Assembly (NCBI RefSeq): GCF_029784165.1
Contig: NC_073695.1
Coordinates: 247,875,589 to 247,939,588, forward strand
DNA: 64,000 bases
Source of the DNA: Wyeomyia smithii
Taxonomy: Eukaryota; Arthropoda; Insecta; Diptera; Culicidae
Reading direction: 5' to 3'
The translations under genes and the position numbers were made by a program. Each line of letters starts with the position of its first letter. The stretch's first letter is position 1. Under the pieces are notes generated by a model, which worked only from the letters and a program-made list of their open reading frames with translations, was not told where the DNA came from and searched no databases. Of this stretch, positions 24,243 through 36,191 are shown one piece after another.

Positions 24243-24620
24243 TTTACCAGTAAAAAGTTTAAAGACGCAAAGTTAAAACGATAAAAAAATAAAAAAAAAT
24301 TAAAGCAAAATTCTAAAATACAAAATGTTAAAGCTACAAAAAGGGAAAACAATCAGAAAGTTCAAGAGGTAGAAAGTAAAGGAATGAATAAATTAAGAAT
24401 TTACCAAAATCCAGAAGGGAAAGTAGTTATTATCAGGTTATACCAAGGTAAAAATCTAGAACAGAAAGTAGTTATTATCAGAGATGGGAAAAACTGAGAA
24501 TATGAGAGGGCGAATAAAGTTAGTTAGAAATTTCAGAAGTTAAGAGCTAAAAAGTTGAGAAAAATTCAAATATAAAAAAAATCAAGCTGAGAAGCGAAAA
24601 ATTAAATGAGCTAAAGAGTT

Positions 24621-25108
24621 TTTTTTTTCTGTGAGGACTCATCACTGCGACCAAAGCTTAGATCTATTGTGATATTGCCCAGATGTTTTTGTATTTTACT
24701 TCATATTATTAGCAGTAAAACTATTGAAGTAAGCGATACGTTTATCATTCATATCAGTGCTTGTGTGTAAGTTTTTTTTACCTTTCCGTTTCAAACTTAC
24801 AGCTCTACTATACCGAGCCTCTGTCCATCCCAACAATACCGCCTAATTACAATTCCCTGGAGAAAACTTTCACATGTTACTCTCACTAGTTTAATTTTAA
24901 AAGGGACTTTATTTTGTTAGGAGGAGAGTCAACTGGGGTACTGTAGAATCCAGATTGAAGGAAAGGTACGTGGTGGGGAGCCTGAGAATTAATTCATGCT
25001 AAAAGTCCTTTGACAACCACCAAATGGCCTAATTCTACTGAGATTTGAACCCACGACCACCCGCTTACCAGAGCGGACTCTATAACCTTGCAGCTATCGA
25101 GTTATTTC
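24621..25108 (-). mobile_element. tRNA-derived SINE with target-site duplication
   Basis: Minus-strand insertion of about 488 bp. TGAGCTAAAGAGTT occurs on both sides (24607-24620 and 25109-25122), and a T run at the left marks the poly(A) tail. Near its 5' end are pol III boxes: box A TAGCTGCAAGGTTA and box B GGGTTCAAATCTC about 31 bases apart. The tail just before the A run contains TTGGTCGCAGTGATGA, matching the 3' end of the LOA-type LINE in this window (TTGGTCGCAGTGACGA). This suggests that LINE family supplies its reverse transcriptase. It resembles known mosquito tRNA-related SINEs such as Feilai in architecture; family identity was not tested. Confidence 0.8.
25040..25096 (-). promoter_or_regulatory. 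Internal RNA polymerase III promoter of the SINE (boxes A and B)
   Basis: Box A lies at 25083-25096 (TAGCTGCAAGGTTA on the minus strand) and fits TRGCNNARNNGG. Box B at 25040-25052 (GGGTTCAAATCTC) fits the GGTTCNANNCC consensus closely. Spacing and order are tRNA-like. Confidence 0.75.
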
Positions 25109-25122
25109 TGAGCTAAAGAGTT

Positions 25123-27106
25123 AAAATAGTAGAAAGATAAAAAGTTTGAAAGTAAAACTAAATGAGAAGCTTGTGAAATTTAAATTTTTTTTCGAATTTT
25201 AACTTCCAATGTTGTCATTTCTTCAATATATAAACATAAATAAAAAAATTGGGATATGAAAAATTAAAGAATAAAAGTAAAGAAATTAAGAAGTTGAAAA
25301 GTTGAAAAGTGACAAATTTATAGAGCTGTAATTTTATAGATCTGTTGAAAATGTGAAAAAAACATAAAAACACTTAACACATAAACACACTTAAAAGATT
25401 CTAAGTTAAAGTGTAAAATATTTAAGGTTAATGAATTCTTAGGTCTTAAGGTTAAAAAGTTATATACGGTCAAAATAAAACCAAAAAAATCTTAATTTGA
25501 AAAGTTGAAAAGTTAAATAAACGAAAAGTAATAATTCGCCAAATTAACAAGTTAAGAAAACAATATACAAAAATTAACCGTCTCCCCGCGGAAAAAAATC
25601 AGTTTTCACCTTAAAAAACGACCTTCAAACTCTTATTACTCAGCAACTACATGCAAAATTGGCACAAACTGCATTGCATATTAAAGATCAATCTGTTCTC
25701 TAACCTACTGAGCTGTTTCATTGTTCTAAATTTCGAGCATAATTATTGAACTTTAATCAAAGATTAAATGTCAGGTAATGCCATATTGCATCACCCGCGG
25801 TGAATGGGTTAACAGTTTTTAGACTCCAGTTTAAGAGAGTCCAGTTTATTATGATAGTCTGAAAGTCCAAAAGAGTTGAAGCCTACAAATCCAAAGCCTT
25901 AAATTTAAAAGTTTAACACTATTAAACATTTGAACTTTTAGATTCAATGCCTTAGAGCGTAAAGTCAACAAGTCAACAATTTGAAATGTCAAGAATTAAA
26001 AAATCTAAAATGGAAATGCCGAAAATCGCTTTGTCACAAGTACAAATCATAATTGTTTAGTCCTCATTATTTTCGAAATATTAATTTCTTGGCTAGTAAG
26101 ATCGAAATTTTAGAAACACAATATGTTTCCAATATAAATTCCCATGAAGCGCAGTGTGAGCGTGTTGGGCCCATAACCGTTCGATTTATGTCATCACAAA
26201 ACCCGGGACATCAAATTATGAGATAATCGCCTGAACCGAGTGTCTGTCATTGAAATATTTTTAGCGTTTAAACGGTTTATTTGATTGGTATAGTGTCTCC
26301 GGCGAAGTTGTAGATAATAATTTCATCCTACCAAAAAAATATACACTGTGAAAAAAAATTGAAAAAAAAAATTATTGTTGTTTTTAATAAATCATAACTT
26401 TCTCTGTTTTCGTTCTATCAGATAATAATTCTTATAAAAAAATTCAGATCTTTTAAACGTAGACTTTTGTAGAGATTCAATTTATCATGATCGTTTTAAC
26501 TTTTTCTTAAGAAAAAGTATTTTCTCTCTTACGGTATATAATTGAAAGTCTAAAAGTCAAGTTGTCAACAGCAGAAGTCAACAACCATCCAATCGTTGAA
26601 TTGAATTTTCGCTTCAGTCCGGTAGGCATCGGACATCACTGTTCGGATTGGCTATATGTTTTCTCTTCAGGCCGGTAGGCATCATAAAATATTTAAATTT
26701 GGACGCGTTGCCAAAACCGAATAAGGCTTGTAATTATTTTTTAAAAAAATATTAGTCTCTCGGCTGGTGAAATTGATATATTGACGTTTCTGTTATAAAT
26801 TCTCATGATTTCATCATGATGAAATCGTGGTGATTTTTCAACCTGGGACTCCCCAACGTAACGTAATCAGCGTAACGACGAACAGCACGAGACTTAACAT
26901 TTAGCGTTTGCAGTATCAGTAACCTCTCGTGAGAATAAACAAAAACAAACTTTGTTTACAGCGCAGCAATCAGCTGAGCAGTACGCTTCCATTCTGATAC
27001 TTATTCAGACGATGCTGTCGATCAGTAATCAACTATCACTAGTCAGGGCCAGTCAAACTTGTTTTTCGCATCTCCTCGAATCATCTCAAAGCCGCTCAGT
27101 CTTGCA
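25123..27106. other. Decayed repeats and upstream region of the protease gene
   Basis: The A-rich field continues to about 26560. Two copies of a CCGGTAGGCATC phrase lie near 26620 and 26673. The last 200 bases before the protease start are more balanced in composition and should hold its promoter. TCAGT initiator-like words occur at 27023 and in GTCAGGGCCAGTC near 27043, but no TATA box is clear. Confidence 0.4.
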
Positions 27107-28221
27107 ATGGCTGGTTGCAAATGGTTAGTGCTCGTAATTCTGGTGATCGGAACCGCTGCCCAGGAGTCCGATTTTGATGATAACACTTGTGGCCGACAGA
27201 AGGTGAAGTTGGGCGGATTAGTGAAAGGAGGCTTCAAGGCTCGTGCTGGTGAGTGGCCTTGGCATGTAGCTTTGTTTCACCGCATTGGCGCTAGTTCTGC
27301 CTTCGATTACCAGTGCGGCGGAAGCTTAGTACACAAATACTTAGTAGTAACCGCAGCCCATTGCGTAACACTACAGTCGAGCAGGAAACCGAAAGCAGCT
27401 CGAGATATACTTGTGAAAGTCGGTCGCTTCAACATAGCGGAAGAACGTGAGGAGCAAGGGCGAGAACATAAAGTGCAAACAATTGTGACGCACCGCAGCT
27501 ATAAACCGCTAACGTGGGAAAATGATATTGCGATCTTGAAGCTGTCAGTTCCAGCCATTTTTACGCAGTTTGTTCAACCTATATGCTTATGGAAGCGAGA
27601 TGACGGAATCGTATTACCAAATATCTACGGTCTCACCGGCACGGTGGTCGGTTGGGGATTGACAGATGAAAATGTAACGTCTTCACTGTTAAATACAGCC
27701 AAGATGCCGGTAGTTTCCACTCAGCAGTGTTTGGAGAGTGATCGTAATTTTTTCGGGAAATTTTTATATGCCAAAATGTTTTGCGCTGGGTTCAAGAATG
27801 GAACCGGAGTTTGTAACGGAGACAGCGGTGGTGGAATGTACTTCGAACATGGTGGACAATGGTACTTGCGTGGTATTGTTTCTTTCAGTACTACTCAAAG
27901 CACGACGTCGATTTGTAATCTCCAACAGTTCGTAGGGTTTACCGATGCCGGTCAGTATCTGGAATGGATTTATGAAAACGCACCGATCAACGAAAACTCC
28001 GATCCGATACTTGGGCATCCAAACATTCGTCTCATCAATCAGGGCGATTGTGGAAAGAACGAATATGCGTACGATGTTCAGGAGGAAAGCAAACCGATGA
28101 TATTACAGTATCTGTGGATGGCAGCACTGCGCCATCCTTTCCAAGATCCGAAGTACGTCCCATGCAACGGAGTTTTGATTAATAGAAACTATGTCCTATC
28201 CACAAACTGTCTCGACTGGAA
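27107..28221 (+). CDS. Secreted serine protease with second dead protease domain, exon 1
   Basis: First ATG at 27107; the open frame extends further 5' only through non-ATG codons. Residues 1-19 form a signal peptide (MAGCKWLVLVILVIGTAAQ). A short pro-segment with Cys28 is followed by VKGG at 39-42, replacing the usual IVGG, so the activation cut would follow Leu38. The chymotrypsin-fold domain has the full triad: His85 in TAAHC, Asp140 in ENDIAIL and Ser240 in NGDSGGG. The S1-pocket position six residues before the serine is Gly, not the Asp of trypsins, so trypsin-like specificity is unlikely. No clip domain. From about residue 327 a second domain begins (GDCGKNEYAYDV). In it STNC replaces TAAHC, so Asn367 stands where the catalytic His should be. 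The exon ends after two bases of codon 372 at GTGAGT. Such proteases usually act extracellularly in immune or developmental cascades; the role here is inference. Confidence 0.9.
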
Positions 28222-28276
28222 GTGAGTTTCAAATAACTATCAGGTTTTGTTTTTGCTTAATAATATTTATTTTCAG

Positions 28277-28877
28277 TGATGATGTGAACGTAGTATTGGG
28301 CGATTATATTACCAGTCAAACTAGAGATTGCGAGAAACGAAACAGTGAATACGATACATGTTCAAGTCCGGTACAAAGTGTTACTGTAACAGAGTATTTT
28401 GAGAAAGATCAACTCATTCTGGCACGCCTCTCGTCACCGGCTTACATTGGCCGTCAGCCACACATTCAAGCAATTTGTTTGCCGACTACCCCTGAGCAAC
28501 GGGAACGAATTTTTCCGAAATATATCTTGACCGGTTGGAAGGAGTCGGGTAACAATTCGTATTACCTGCAGCGACAGATAGTTGACCGCATCAATCTGCA
28601 GCAATGCCGCAAAGAAATGGCCGAATATGAGTACGCTACCGAATATGAGAAAAATATCACTGACTCGAAAATTTGTGTACGCAATGTTGGCGTTAAAGGT
28701 CGTGCTCCGTTCTGCGATGATTATCAACCCGGAACGGTAATCCAGACAATCGATAAGAAGGCCAATCGATACTTCCTGTACGGCATTCAAACGGGGATTT
28801 CATATTGCTCCAAACCGGAGACGTTTATTGCGGTGGCGAAACTTGTCGAATGGATTCTGGACAATATTAGACCATGA
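28277..28877 (+). CDS. Secreted serine protease with second dead protease domain, exon 2
   Basis: Follows a 55-bp GT-AG intron (28222-28276, acceptor TTTTCAG). Joining completes codon 372 as Asn and continues DDVNVVLGDY, giving a 571-residue protein ending DNIRP at the TGA 28875-28877. This exon is the rest of the second protease-like domain. Both remaining triad positions are lost: the DIAIL equivalent reads DQLILARL, and no GDSGG occurs (CDDYQPGTV is at that place). TGWK and the terminal WILDNI helix are retained, so the fold is probably kept as a serine protease homologue, possibly regulatory or binding. The gene sits inside a tetraspanin intron on the same strand. Confidence 0.9.
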
Positions 28878-30029
28878 AAAGGGTGGTTTAAAAATACTTA
28901 AACGAAAAAAATATACTCAAAACTATTTCAAAAATACCATAAACTAGTAAATTTTGTAATTGCCACGAAATATTATAGGATGGTTTTGGACAGTGGTTCC
29001 CAAGCTGATTCCAGTAGAAAACTGATAATTTGCTCATCAACCTTTTCTGAATACATGAACCATACGTAAATATTGTTACAAAAGTACTGTTTTGTTGTTC
29101 AATGAAGATGTTGATTGAAAATTGTGAAATTTTCAAAATTTATTTGATCACAATTAAAATGCTTTAGTCATGAAATTTCCAGATTTGCTAGTAAATTAAA
29201 ATTCAATCTCTGGCTCTTGAAATACGAATTTAGGTTAAGTTTTCATTTGATACTTCTACCAAAAGGGTATTCGATCCTCCTACACCGTTCGCAGATACGT
29301 ACGTATTTCAGTTGCTACATAAAACCCATCATCAGTGCTTATATGGGCTGCTAAGAAATTTATTTTTTGAAATTCGATTTTCGATATATTGTGAGTCTGA
29401 GTACATAATCTAAAAGCTGAATAGTTTTTGAATGTACACCCGATTAGTGATTTCTTGTAGTCAGAGAACTTTCGAATATCAATTTTTATGCTTAAAGTTT
29501 CGATTTCTACAATTCGTTATAAAAGTTTTTGCTCTAGAGTTTCAAGATTTAGAAATTGAATCTCGAATTAAACATTCGATTTTCAACACAAAGCTACGTC
29601 AAAGTTTCACTACAGAGGTGTAAAATGAAAATCTAAAAATGAAACAGTATATGAAATTTGTCCATTGTCAATTGTTTATAACTCGGATAGCTTTCAACGG
29701 ATTCCCGTCAGGATGAATAACCTCTTTGCATGTGACAAAATTGGGATAGACATAATTTGAAAAAAAAGGTGGGGCCACTTGCAACATGCATCTAAAATAA
29801 ACGACGCAGCAGCAGAGGGTTATGATGTCGAGAGCCGAAAAACTTCAACACAACCACATTACAAAAATATATGATTTCTAATATCTGCTCTCAGGTTTTT
29901 TCGAGTGTCGGCTATTAGGGTATGATTTCTGCATTATCTTTCAAATTGTTGTTTCGAGGTTCGAATTTAAATTTTTGAATAAAAACTTCCAAATTCCTAT
30001 CTCCGAACTTCGGATATTAAACTTTGACT
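28878..30029. other. 3' flank of the protease gene, AT-rich
   Basis: No canonical AATAAA is obvious close to the stop; AT-rich words near 28900 may serve for 3' end formation. From about 29160 recurring TTCGAATTT-like words suggest another decayed short repeat. No gene seen. Confidence 0.4.
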
Positions 30030-30400
30030 TAAAATTTGGTTTCCGAAAAACAGCAAAAAATGGTCAAATACCATCCAATCAGACGCTATTTTGAAATTCA
30101 AGATGGCGACTTTCGATTTTCGAAAATGAAACCGCGATCGGCCTGAAATCACCCAGATGAATATCTACTAAGACGCTCAAAAAGAAAATTTATTTGAACA
30201 CCCAATATAATTATTGTGGAACCAAAATGATACCCAGAGGCTGGAAATCGACTCCAAATACCGGTGATAACTTCCTGTTGCTGGAAAACAGACAAAATAG
30301 GCCAAATACCTCGTAATATAAGTATTTCCGGAATCGAACTGATATCCAGAGGTCGGCAATCGATCTGAGATGCTATTTTAAATCTTCTCAGGACCAACGC
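30030..30400 (-). repeat. Fragment of the ~123-bp unit array
   Basis: Minus-strand units with CAAGATGGCGACTTTCGATT and CTTCCTGTTGCTGGAAAACA match the core of the 7570-8815 and 60000-61230 arrays. About three diverged units are present. Confidence 0.65.
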
Positions 30401-30867
30401 ATTATTTTTAGTGAGTTATTTTATTTGCGTTGGATGAAAGTTTTTTATTTTATTTTTTTTATTTTTATTTCTTTTTTTATTTTTATTTTATTTCACATGA
30501 AAAATCAACAGACTCGATCTGGTCTCAATGATTGTGTCGTAATTTACTACCATAGCGCGCGAAAGATCACATCTTACTTGCAAAGAGTCGAAACCAATGA
30601 GCTGCGAGCGATTTTCGTAGCTGGGCAACTGGTGAGGATCGCTCCATGGAAGATGATTATTCATACAAACATATGATACAAGATAGTCTATCGTAGTCTG
30701 CGGCCTTTTGACGCACTTCCAAATTGGCTAGAGGTACCAGCAGGAATGGGTAAACAACATCAATCTCCCATATTTGTCACAGGTGTTTTTGAAAAAGAGA
30801 TATTTGCTTCGAGTTTATCTCTATGCAAGTTATCCAACAAACATAACTTCTGCAGACATTTTGCGTA

Positions 30868-33092
30868 TGACGTTTGACATTTCACGTTTAACATTTGGAA
30901 TTAGACATTAGACATTAGAATTAGACATTAGACATTAGACATTAGAATTAGACATTAGACATTAGACATTAGACATTAGAATTAGACATGAAAAAATATA
31001 TTAGATGTTACACATTAGACATCATACATTTGACATTAGACATTTCACATTAGACATTAGATATAAGACATTATAAATAAGACATTAGATATTTGATATT
31101 AGATATTAGACATTAAGCATAAGACATAAGACATAAGACATTGAACGTTATACGTTAGACATTAGATTTTAAACATTAGACAACAGACATTAGACATCAG
31201 ACATTAGACATTGGACGTTAGACATTAGACATTAAACATTGGACATCCGTTGTTAGCCATTAGACATTGGACATTAGAAATTAGAAATTAGAAATTAGAA
31301 ATTAGAAATTAGATTATCATGTTATTAGACATTAGATGAGATTTGACATTAGACAATAAACATTATACATTACATGTTACAATTTAGACATTTGACATTA
31401 AACATTTCACATTAGCAATTAGACATTAGACATAAGACACAAAAATTAGACATAGACATTAAACATTAGACATCAGACATTAAAATAAGACATTAGACAT
31501 TAGACTTAAGATATTAAACATTAGACATTAGACATTAGACAATAGACATTAGACTTTAGACTTTAGACATTATAAATTATACATTGGAAATTAGACTTTA
31601 GACATTAGACATTAGACATTAGACATTAGACATTTGACAATTGACATTTGACACTTGATATTTGACAATCGACATTAGACATTAGACATTAGACATTAGA
31701 CATTAGATATTAGATATTAGATATTAGATATTAGACATTAGACATTAGACATTAGACAATAGACATTAGAAATTAAATTATTAGATTATTAGACATAAGA
31801 TAAGATTTGACATAAGACACAAAAATTAGACATTAAATATTAGACATCAGATATTAACCATTTGAATAAGACATTAGACATTAGACATTAGACTTCAGAT
31901 TTTAGTTATTAGACATTAGACAATAGACATTAGACTTTTGACTTTAAACTTTAGACATCATAAATCATACATTGGAAATTAGACTTTAGGCATTAGACAT
32001 TAGACATTTGACATTTGACACTTGATATTTGACAATCGACATTAGACATTAGATATTAGACATTAGACTTTAGATATCAGATATTAGACATTAGGCATAA
32101 GACATTAGACATTAGAAATTAAATTATTAGATTATTAGACATTAGATTAGATTTGACATTAGAAAATATACATTACCCTAGTAACAATTTTGGTTTTATC
32201 AAAATTTTATAGCGCCTAATACAGCCAAAACAGCGCTATAAAACTTTGATAAAACCAGTTTTGTTACTTGGGTATACATTTCGTGATACAAATTAGACAT
32301 TTTACATAAGACACAAAAATCAGACAATAAATATTAGACAACAGATATTAGACATTAGAATTAGACTCTAGACTCTAGACATTAGACTTTAGATATTAGA
32401 CATTAGACATTAGACATTAGACATTAGACATTAGACATTAGGCATTAGACATTAGACATTAGACATTAGACATTAGACATTAGACAATAGACATTAGACA
32501 TTAGACGTTTGACATTCCACATTTTTTAATTGACACTTGATATTTGACAATCGACAATAGACATTGGACATTGGACATTAGACACAAGACATAAAAAATA
32601 GACATTAGACATCAGTTATTAGACATTAGACATTAGACTTTAGACTTTAGACTGTAGACTTCAGACTTTAGACATTTGACATTAGACATTAGACATAAGA
32701 CGCTAGGCATTAGACTTTAGACATTCGACATTTGACATTAGACATTTGACATTTGACATTAGACATTTGACATTAGACAATAGACATTAGACATTAGATG
32801 TTTGACATTCCACATTTTAAATTTGACACTTGATGTTTGACAATCGACATTAGACATTGGACATTGGACATTAGACACAAGACATAAAAATTAGACATCA
32901 GACATTAAATATTAGACATCAGTTATTAGACATTAGACATTAGACTTTAGACAGTAGACTTCAGACTTTAGACATTTGACATTAGACATTAGACATAAGA
33001 CGTTAGGCATTAGACTATAGACATTTGACATTTGACATTTGACATTTGACATTTGACATTTGACATTTCACAATTGACATTTGACATTGGAC
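30868..33092. repeat. (ATTAGAC)n minisatellite, 7-bp unit, about 2.2 kb
   Basis: Long runs of the heptamer ATTAGAC, best at 31600-31740 and 32395-32490, with variants ATTTGAC, ATTAGAA, ATAAGAC and TTTAGAC. Some longer variant blocks recur, for example TTTGACACTTGATATTTGAC near 31644, 32010 and 32530, showing higher-order duplication. A 97-bp MITE has inserted at 32176. The period of seven is incompatible with coding. Confidence 0.9.
32176..32272. mobile_element. 97-bp palindromic MITE with TA target duplication
   Basis: Ends CCCTAGTAACAATTTTGG and CCAGTTTTGTTACTTGGG form about 40-bp imperfect inverted repeats meeting near AGCGC...GCGCT. It is flanked by TA on both sides (32174-32175, 32273-32274). 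It interrupts the ATTAGAC minisatellite. TA duplication suggests a Tc1/mariner-type mobiliser. Confidence 0.8.
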
Positions 33093-33570
33093 ATAAGAAC
33101 TGCAGCTTTTTCATAGGTAAAATCGCTGATTTTACGTATTTAGTTATTGATTTAACATCTTCAATAAAAAAAATGAAATTTTAAAAATTTCCCAATTTTA
33201 TCACTTTCCCTATTTTATCACGCCAAAAATCATCAGGGTGAGATATAATCGGGTGATCACTGTATATATAATTTCGACACTTTTCAAAATATTTGCATAC
33301 CAATGATTTTAGACAACTTGAATGGATACTTCAAATGGAAAAGCTCATGATAATTAATTTTGTATATGCATTCGTTTTCAAGTAATTTTGAATTCAAATT
33401 GGAAAAATTACACATACCATCAAAAACTGATTAGAATTTCCCCTCGAATTGATTTTTTGTTGAAACTTGCTATCGACGGTTCTGAAAATTGCCCTTTTAG
33501 ACTGCTATTTTCAGGTTTTAAATTTAGATTCCTAAATTGCTTGCTTTTTTATTTGGAATTCAGAAATTTA

Positions 33571-34155
33571 CAGGGTGGCAACGTGAATGAGATACACTTT
33601 ATTTATGTCCCAACTTCGTTCGGCATTTCTTCCTAAATCTTCTCCAAACGTTTTTAAAATGAATCCAAACTAAAATGTCTAACGTCTTCCAATTTTCCTA
33701 GCATGTATTCCCACATACTTAAGTCTAGCGGGTTCAAATCTTGCAGGCCATTCAGATGAACTGATGAAACAAGGCAAACTCTGCTTACACCATTTCTGGA
33801 AGATCAATGCCGTTAATACAGCTTGACTGCTCTTTAATCGGAAGACAGGCCCCATAAACACGGTAATTTTGCTTGGTCAATATTGCCTCCAGAGTAGGTA
33901 AACAATTTTTCGTTCGACCGTTTCGTTTCGTGCGTCTTCAGCAGCAACCGAGATCTAGCAATATTTTTACGAATTATTCCGTGCATTTTCTTGTGCCTAA
34001 AAACTGGATATTCAAGGCCCTTTTCGATAACATTTTGCATGGAAACATGTAAACACGTCACTCTTTCAAAACTTGCTCAGATGTTTGTCATGCTGTGACA
34101 GAAAATACAACGAGGGGCACTCGAATATGTGAATCACTTCTATGTTGCCACCCTG
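33571..34155 (-). mobile_element. Internally deleted Tc1/mariner transposon with transposase remnant
   Basis: Terminal inverted repeats CAGGGTGGCAAC (33571) and GTTGCCACCCTG (ending 34155) with TA on both sides. At 585 bp it is about half the usual mariner length. Minus-strand frames give transposase pieces: RSNEKLFT, where the usual first catalytic Asp of SDEKLFT reads Asn; then WCKQSLPCFISSSEWP; then after a frameshift DLNPLDLSMWEYMLGKLE, the conserved end of the DDE domain. The N-terminal DNA-binding half and the frame are lost, so it is dead but its ends could still be recognised. Confidence 0.85.
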
Positions 34156-34157
34156 TA

Positions 34158-36191
34158 AATCATGCATGAAATTCTCAAGTTGTTCAAAAATTCAGCTTTC
34201 AAATTGCGTCATTCGTTGTTTCGTCGAACTTTTGAATAACAAAAACAGATTTTTCTAACAAAATCTACTATATTGGTCCAATTCAATGTAACGAACACCA
34301 ACTTTGAGGTTTGCAAAAAAGGTCCAATTTTCCCCTTTCTAATGATATGTTTGATTTAGTAATTTTATAAAGAAAGTTACGGAGGGTTACGGAGGGGGAG
34401 AAGTAATAATTTCCAGTTAACGAGGAAATTATAAATTTATAAAATTAAATTTGGGTAGTTTATTTACTAAATCAACATGGGCTTTCAAGGAATCATAATT
34501 TAAATCTGTAATAACAACTACATGTCAACAGTGGTCCGCTCTCAACAATAGGAATTGCTCATTTACGGCTTTCCAACTTTTACAATGGAATTTCGCTCCT
34601 CAAATTTCGAATTTTAAATACAACTGTTAAATTCCGTCTTTTGATTCAAACTTTGAATTTTATTTCCTGAATGTCGTTTCTTTTAATTTTATTTTTAAAT
34701 TCATACTCTCAAATTTCTGCTGGTGAATATAAACATTTTAGTTTTCCATTTTTAGCGGAGATTGTACTTAATAAATTAGTGATTCAAAAAAAAAATCGAA
34801 AATAGCATGACTTTCATTATTAAAATTCGTACACGAAGTGAGAGCTCACTTCCAAAGATCGAAGTACAAACTTTGGTTTTCCGAACGTCTTTTATTGAAT
34901 CTAGGTGTTTCCACATTTCAATTATAAATTGCGGCTTGAACTTCAGTTTTCCTACCTGCCGAGTTTTGGCTTTTCAATTTCGAATTATTAATTCTAATTT
35001 GGACGGTCGGCTTATTTTAGTTTTGCCCATACCTATATTTTATTTCGGATAATAGCTTAGAACGTTATACTTTCGAGTATCATATTTCAACTTTTTTTTC
35101 ATTTTCCTTTTCTGAGATTTTCTGACATTTTGGCATTTTGGCATTTTTTTCATTTGTTCCTGTTATTTTGATTTCTATTCTTTAGTTCAGATTTTTCATG
35201 CCTTCTAACTTGAGAGATGCAGGTTTTAATTCGAATTTTAAAAGCTTTTTTATCACGTTATTTATTCGTCTCATTTTAGCAATTAGAAGATTATCATTCT
35301 CTTAGAAGAAAACCAACTCTAGCAAAGATTAATTTCATTTCTCGTATGTCCTTCGACGAAACACAAAAAATCATTTTGCGAAAGCTTCTAGCGACGTGCA
35401 TCAGATGCACGATGAAGCACTCGGTTCGTTTCAGCTAAGAAAGCAATATCCCAACATACAGCAGCTACTAGAACCTGGTCAAGACGATAGCCAGCCTCGG
35501 CCGAAGGATCCCTAAACCAGAGGCGAAGACATTATTGAACCAACAACAGGACAATGCTATCAGACGGGACTTCTGCTTGAGCAGGAATCGCTTGTTGTTT
35601 GGTTTAGGTTATTATTTCTCGTTGTACCTAGTTTCCTTCAGCTCTTCGCTTGAAGATGGCGCAATGGCAAGGGCGGTGAATCGAACTGAGAGCGGTACTA
35701 TCGTCCAGACAGAGAAGCAAGATTTTTGAACAGGATCCAACAACCCTGCTAGTCTGCCCAGTGGGTTGGGGAAAGTGAAAAAACATGTTGACCGAAAATA
35801 TTTACAGGGGGCAAAAATAACAGGTGCATGTTCCACAGTGTCGGGCTTGCTTTTCGGAAAGGAATGCGCTACACATGAGTTCAATGTTTATTTATTGATC
35901 TACATGGCGAATCGCTTGCGATGGGACATTTGTGTTGCTTTCGTTGAGGCAACCTTTACGGGAAAATGAATAAATGGTGAAGTATTTACCTTACGTTCTT
36001 TGTGCGTATTATTATTATTTTTAGAATTCGAAACCAGCCTCAAAATAAAAATACAGAGGAATTGAAAAATATCGTACGATATTAGCGTATTGCGTTATTT
36101 CCTTAACTCGCTATCGGTAGATTTATCTTAGATTTATGTAAATTCTGCTCGAAAACAAGGCGGTGACCTATTTTATTTCTTTTTCCGATAG
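34158..36191. other. Intronic AT-rich sequence without recognisable gene
   Basis: 34300-35330 has recurring TTCGAATTTT-like words, a decayed short repeat. 35340-35980 is less AT-rich and includes a short frame reading HDEALGSFQLRKQYPN near 35410 that I could not assign. The branch/acceptor region of the tetraspanin intron closes it at CGATAG. Confidence 0.4.

Larger units (their letters stand above)
18480..26560. repeat. Decayed A-rich repeat field (AAAAGTTGA-like units)
   Basis: Words of the form AAAAGTTGAAAAG, AAAGTTAAAAAG and AAAATTTGAAAG recur on the plus strand across about 8 kb with irregular spacing. This is consistent with an ancient short-unit minisatellite that has diverged. Later insertions lie in it, described separately. 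No coding capacity. Confidence 0.6.
17961..36191 (+). other. Tsp2A: Tetraspanin intron, 18,231 bp, hosting a nested protease gene
   Basis: Donor GTAAGT at 17961 and acceptor CGATAG ending at 36191, phase 0. Contents in order: an unremarkable stretch to about 18470, the decayed A-rich repeat field (18480-26560), the nested serine protease gene (27107-28877), the 7-bp minisatellite (30868-33092), a deleted mariner element (33571-34155), and AT-rich sequence without recognisable features to the acceptor. Confidence 0.8.

Noticed and set aside
33722..33745. tRNA box B-like GCGGGTTCAAATCTTG
   Set aside because: It is antisense to the conserved DLNPLD codons of the mariner remnant, with no box A at proper distance.
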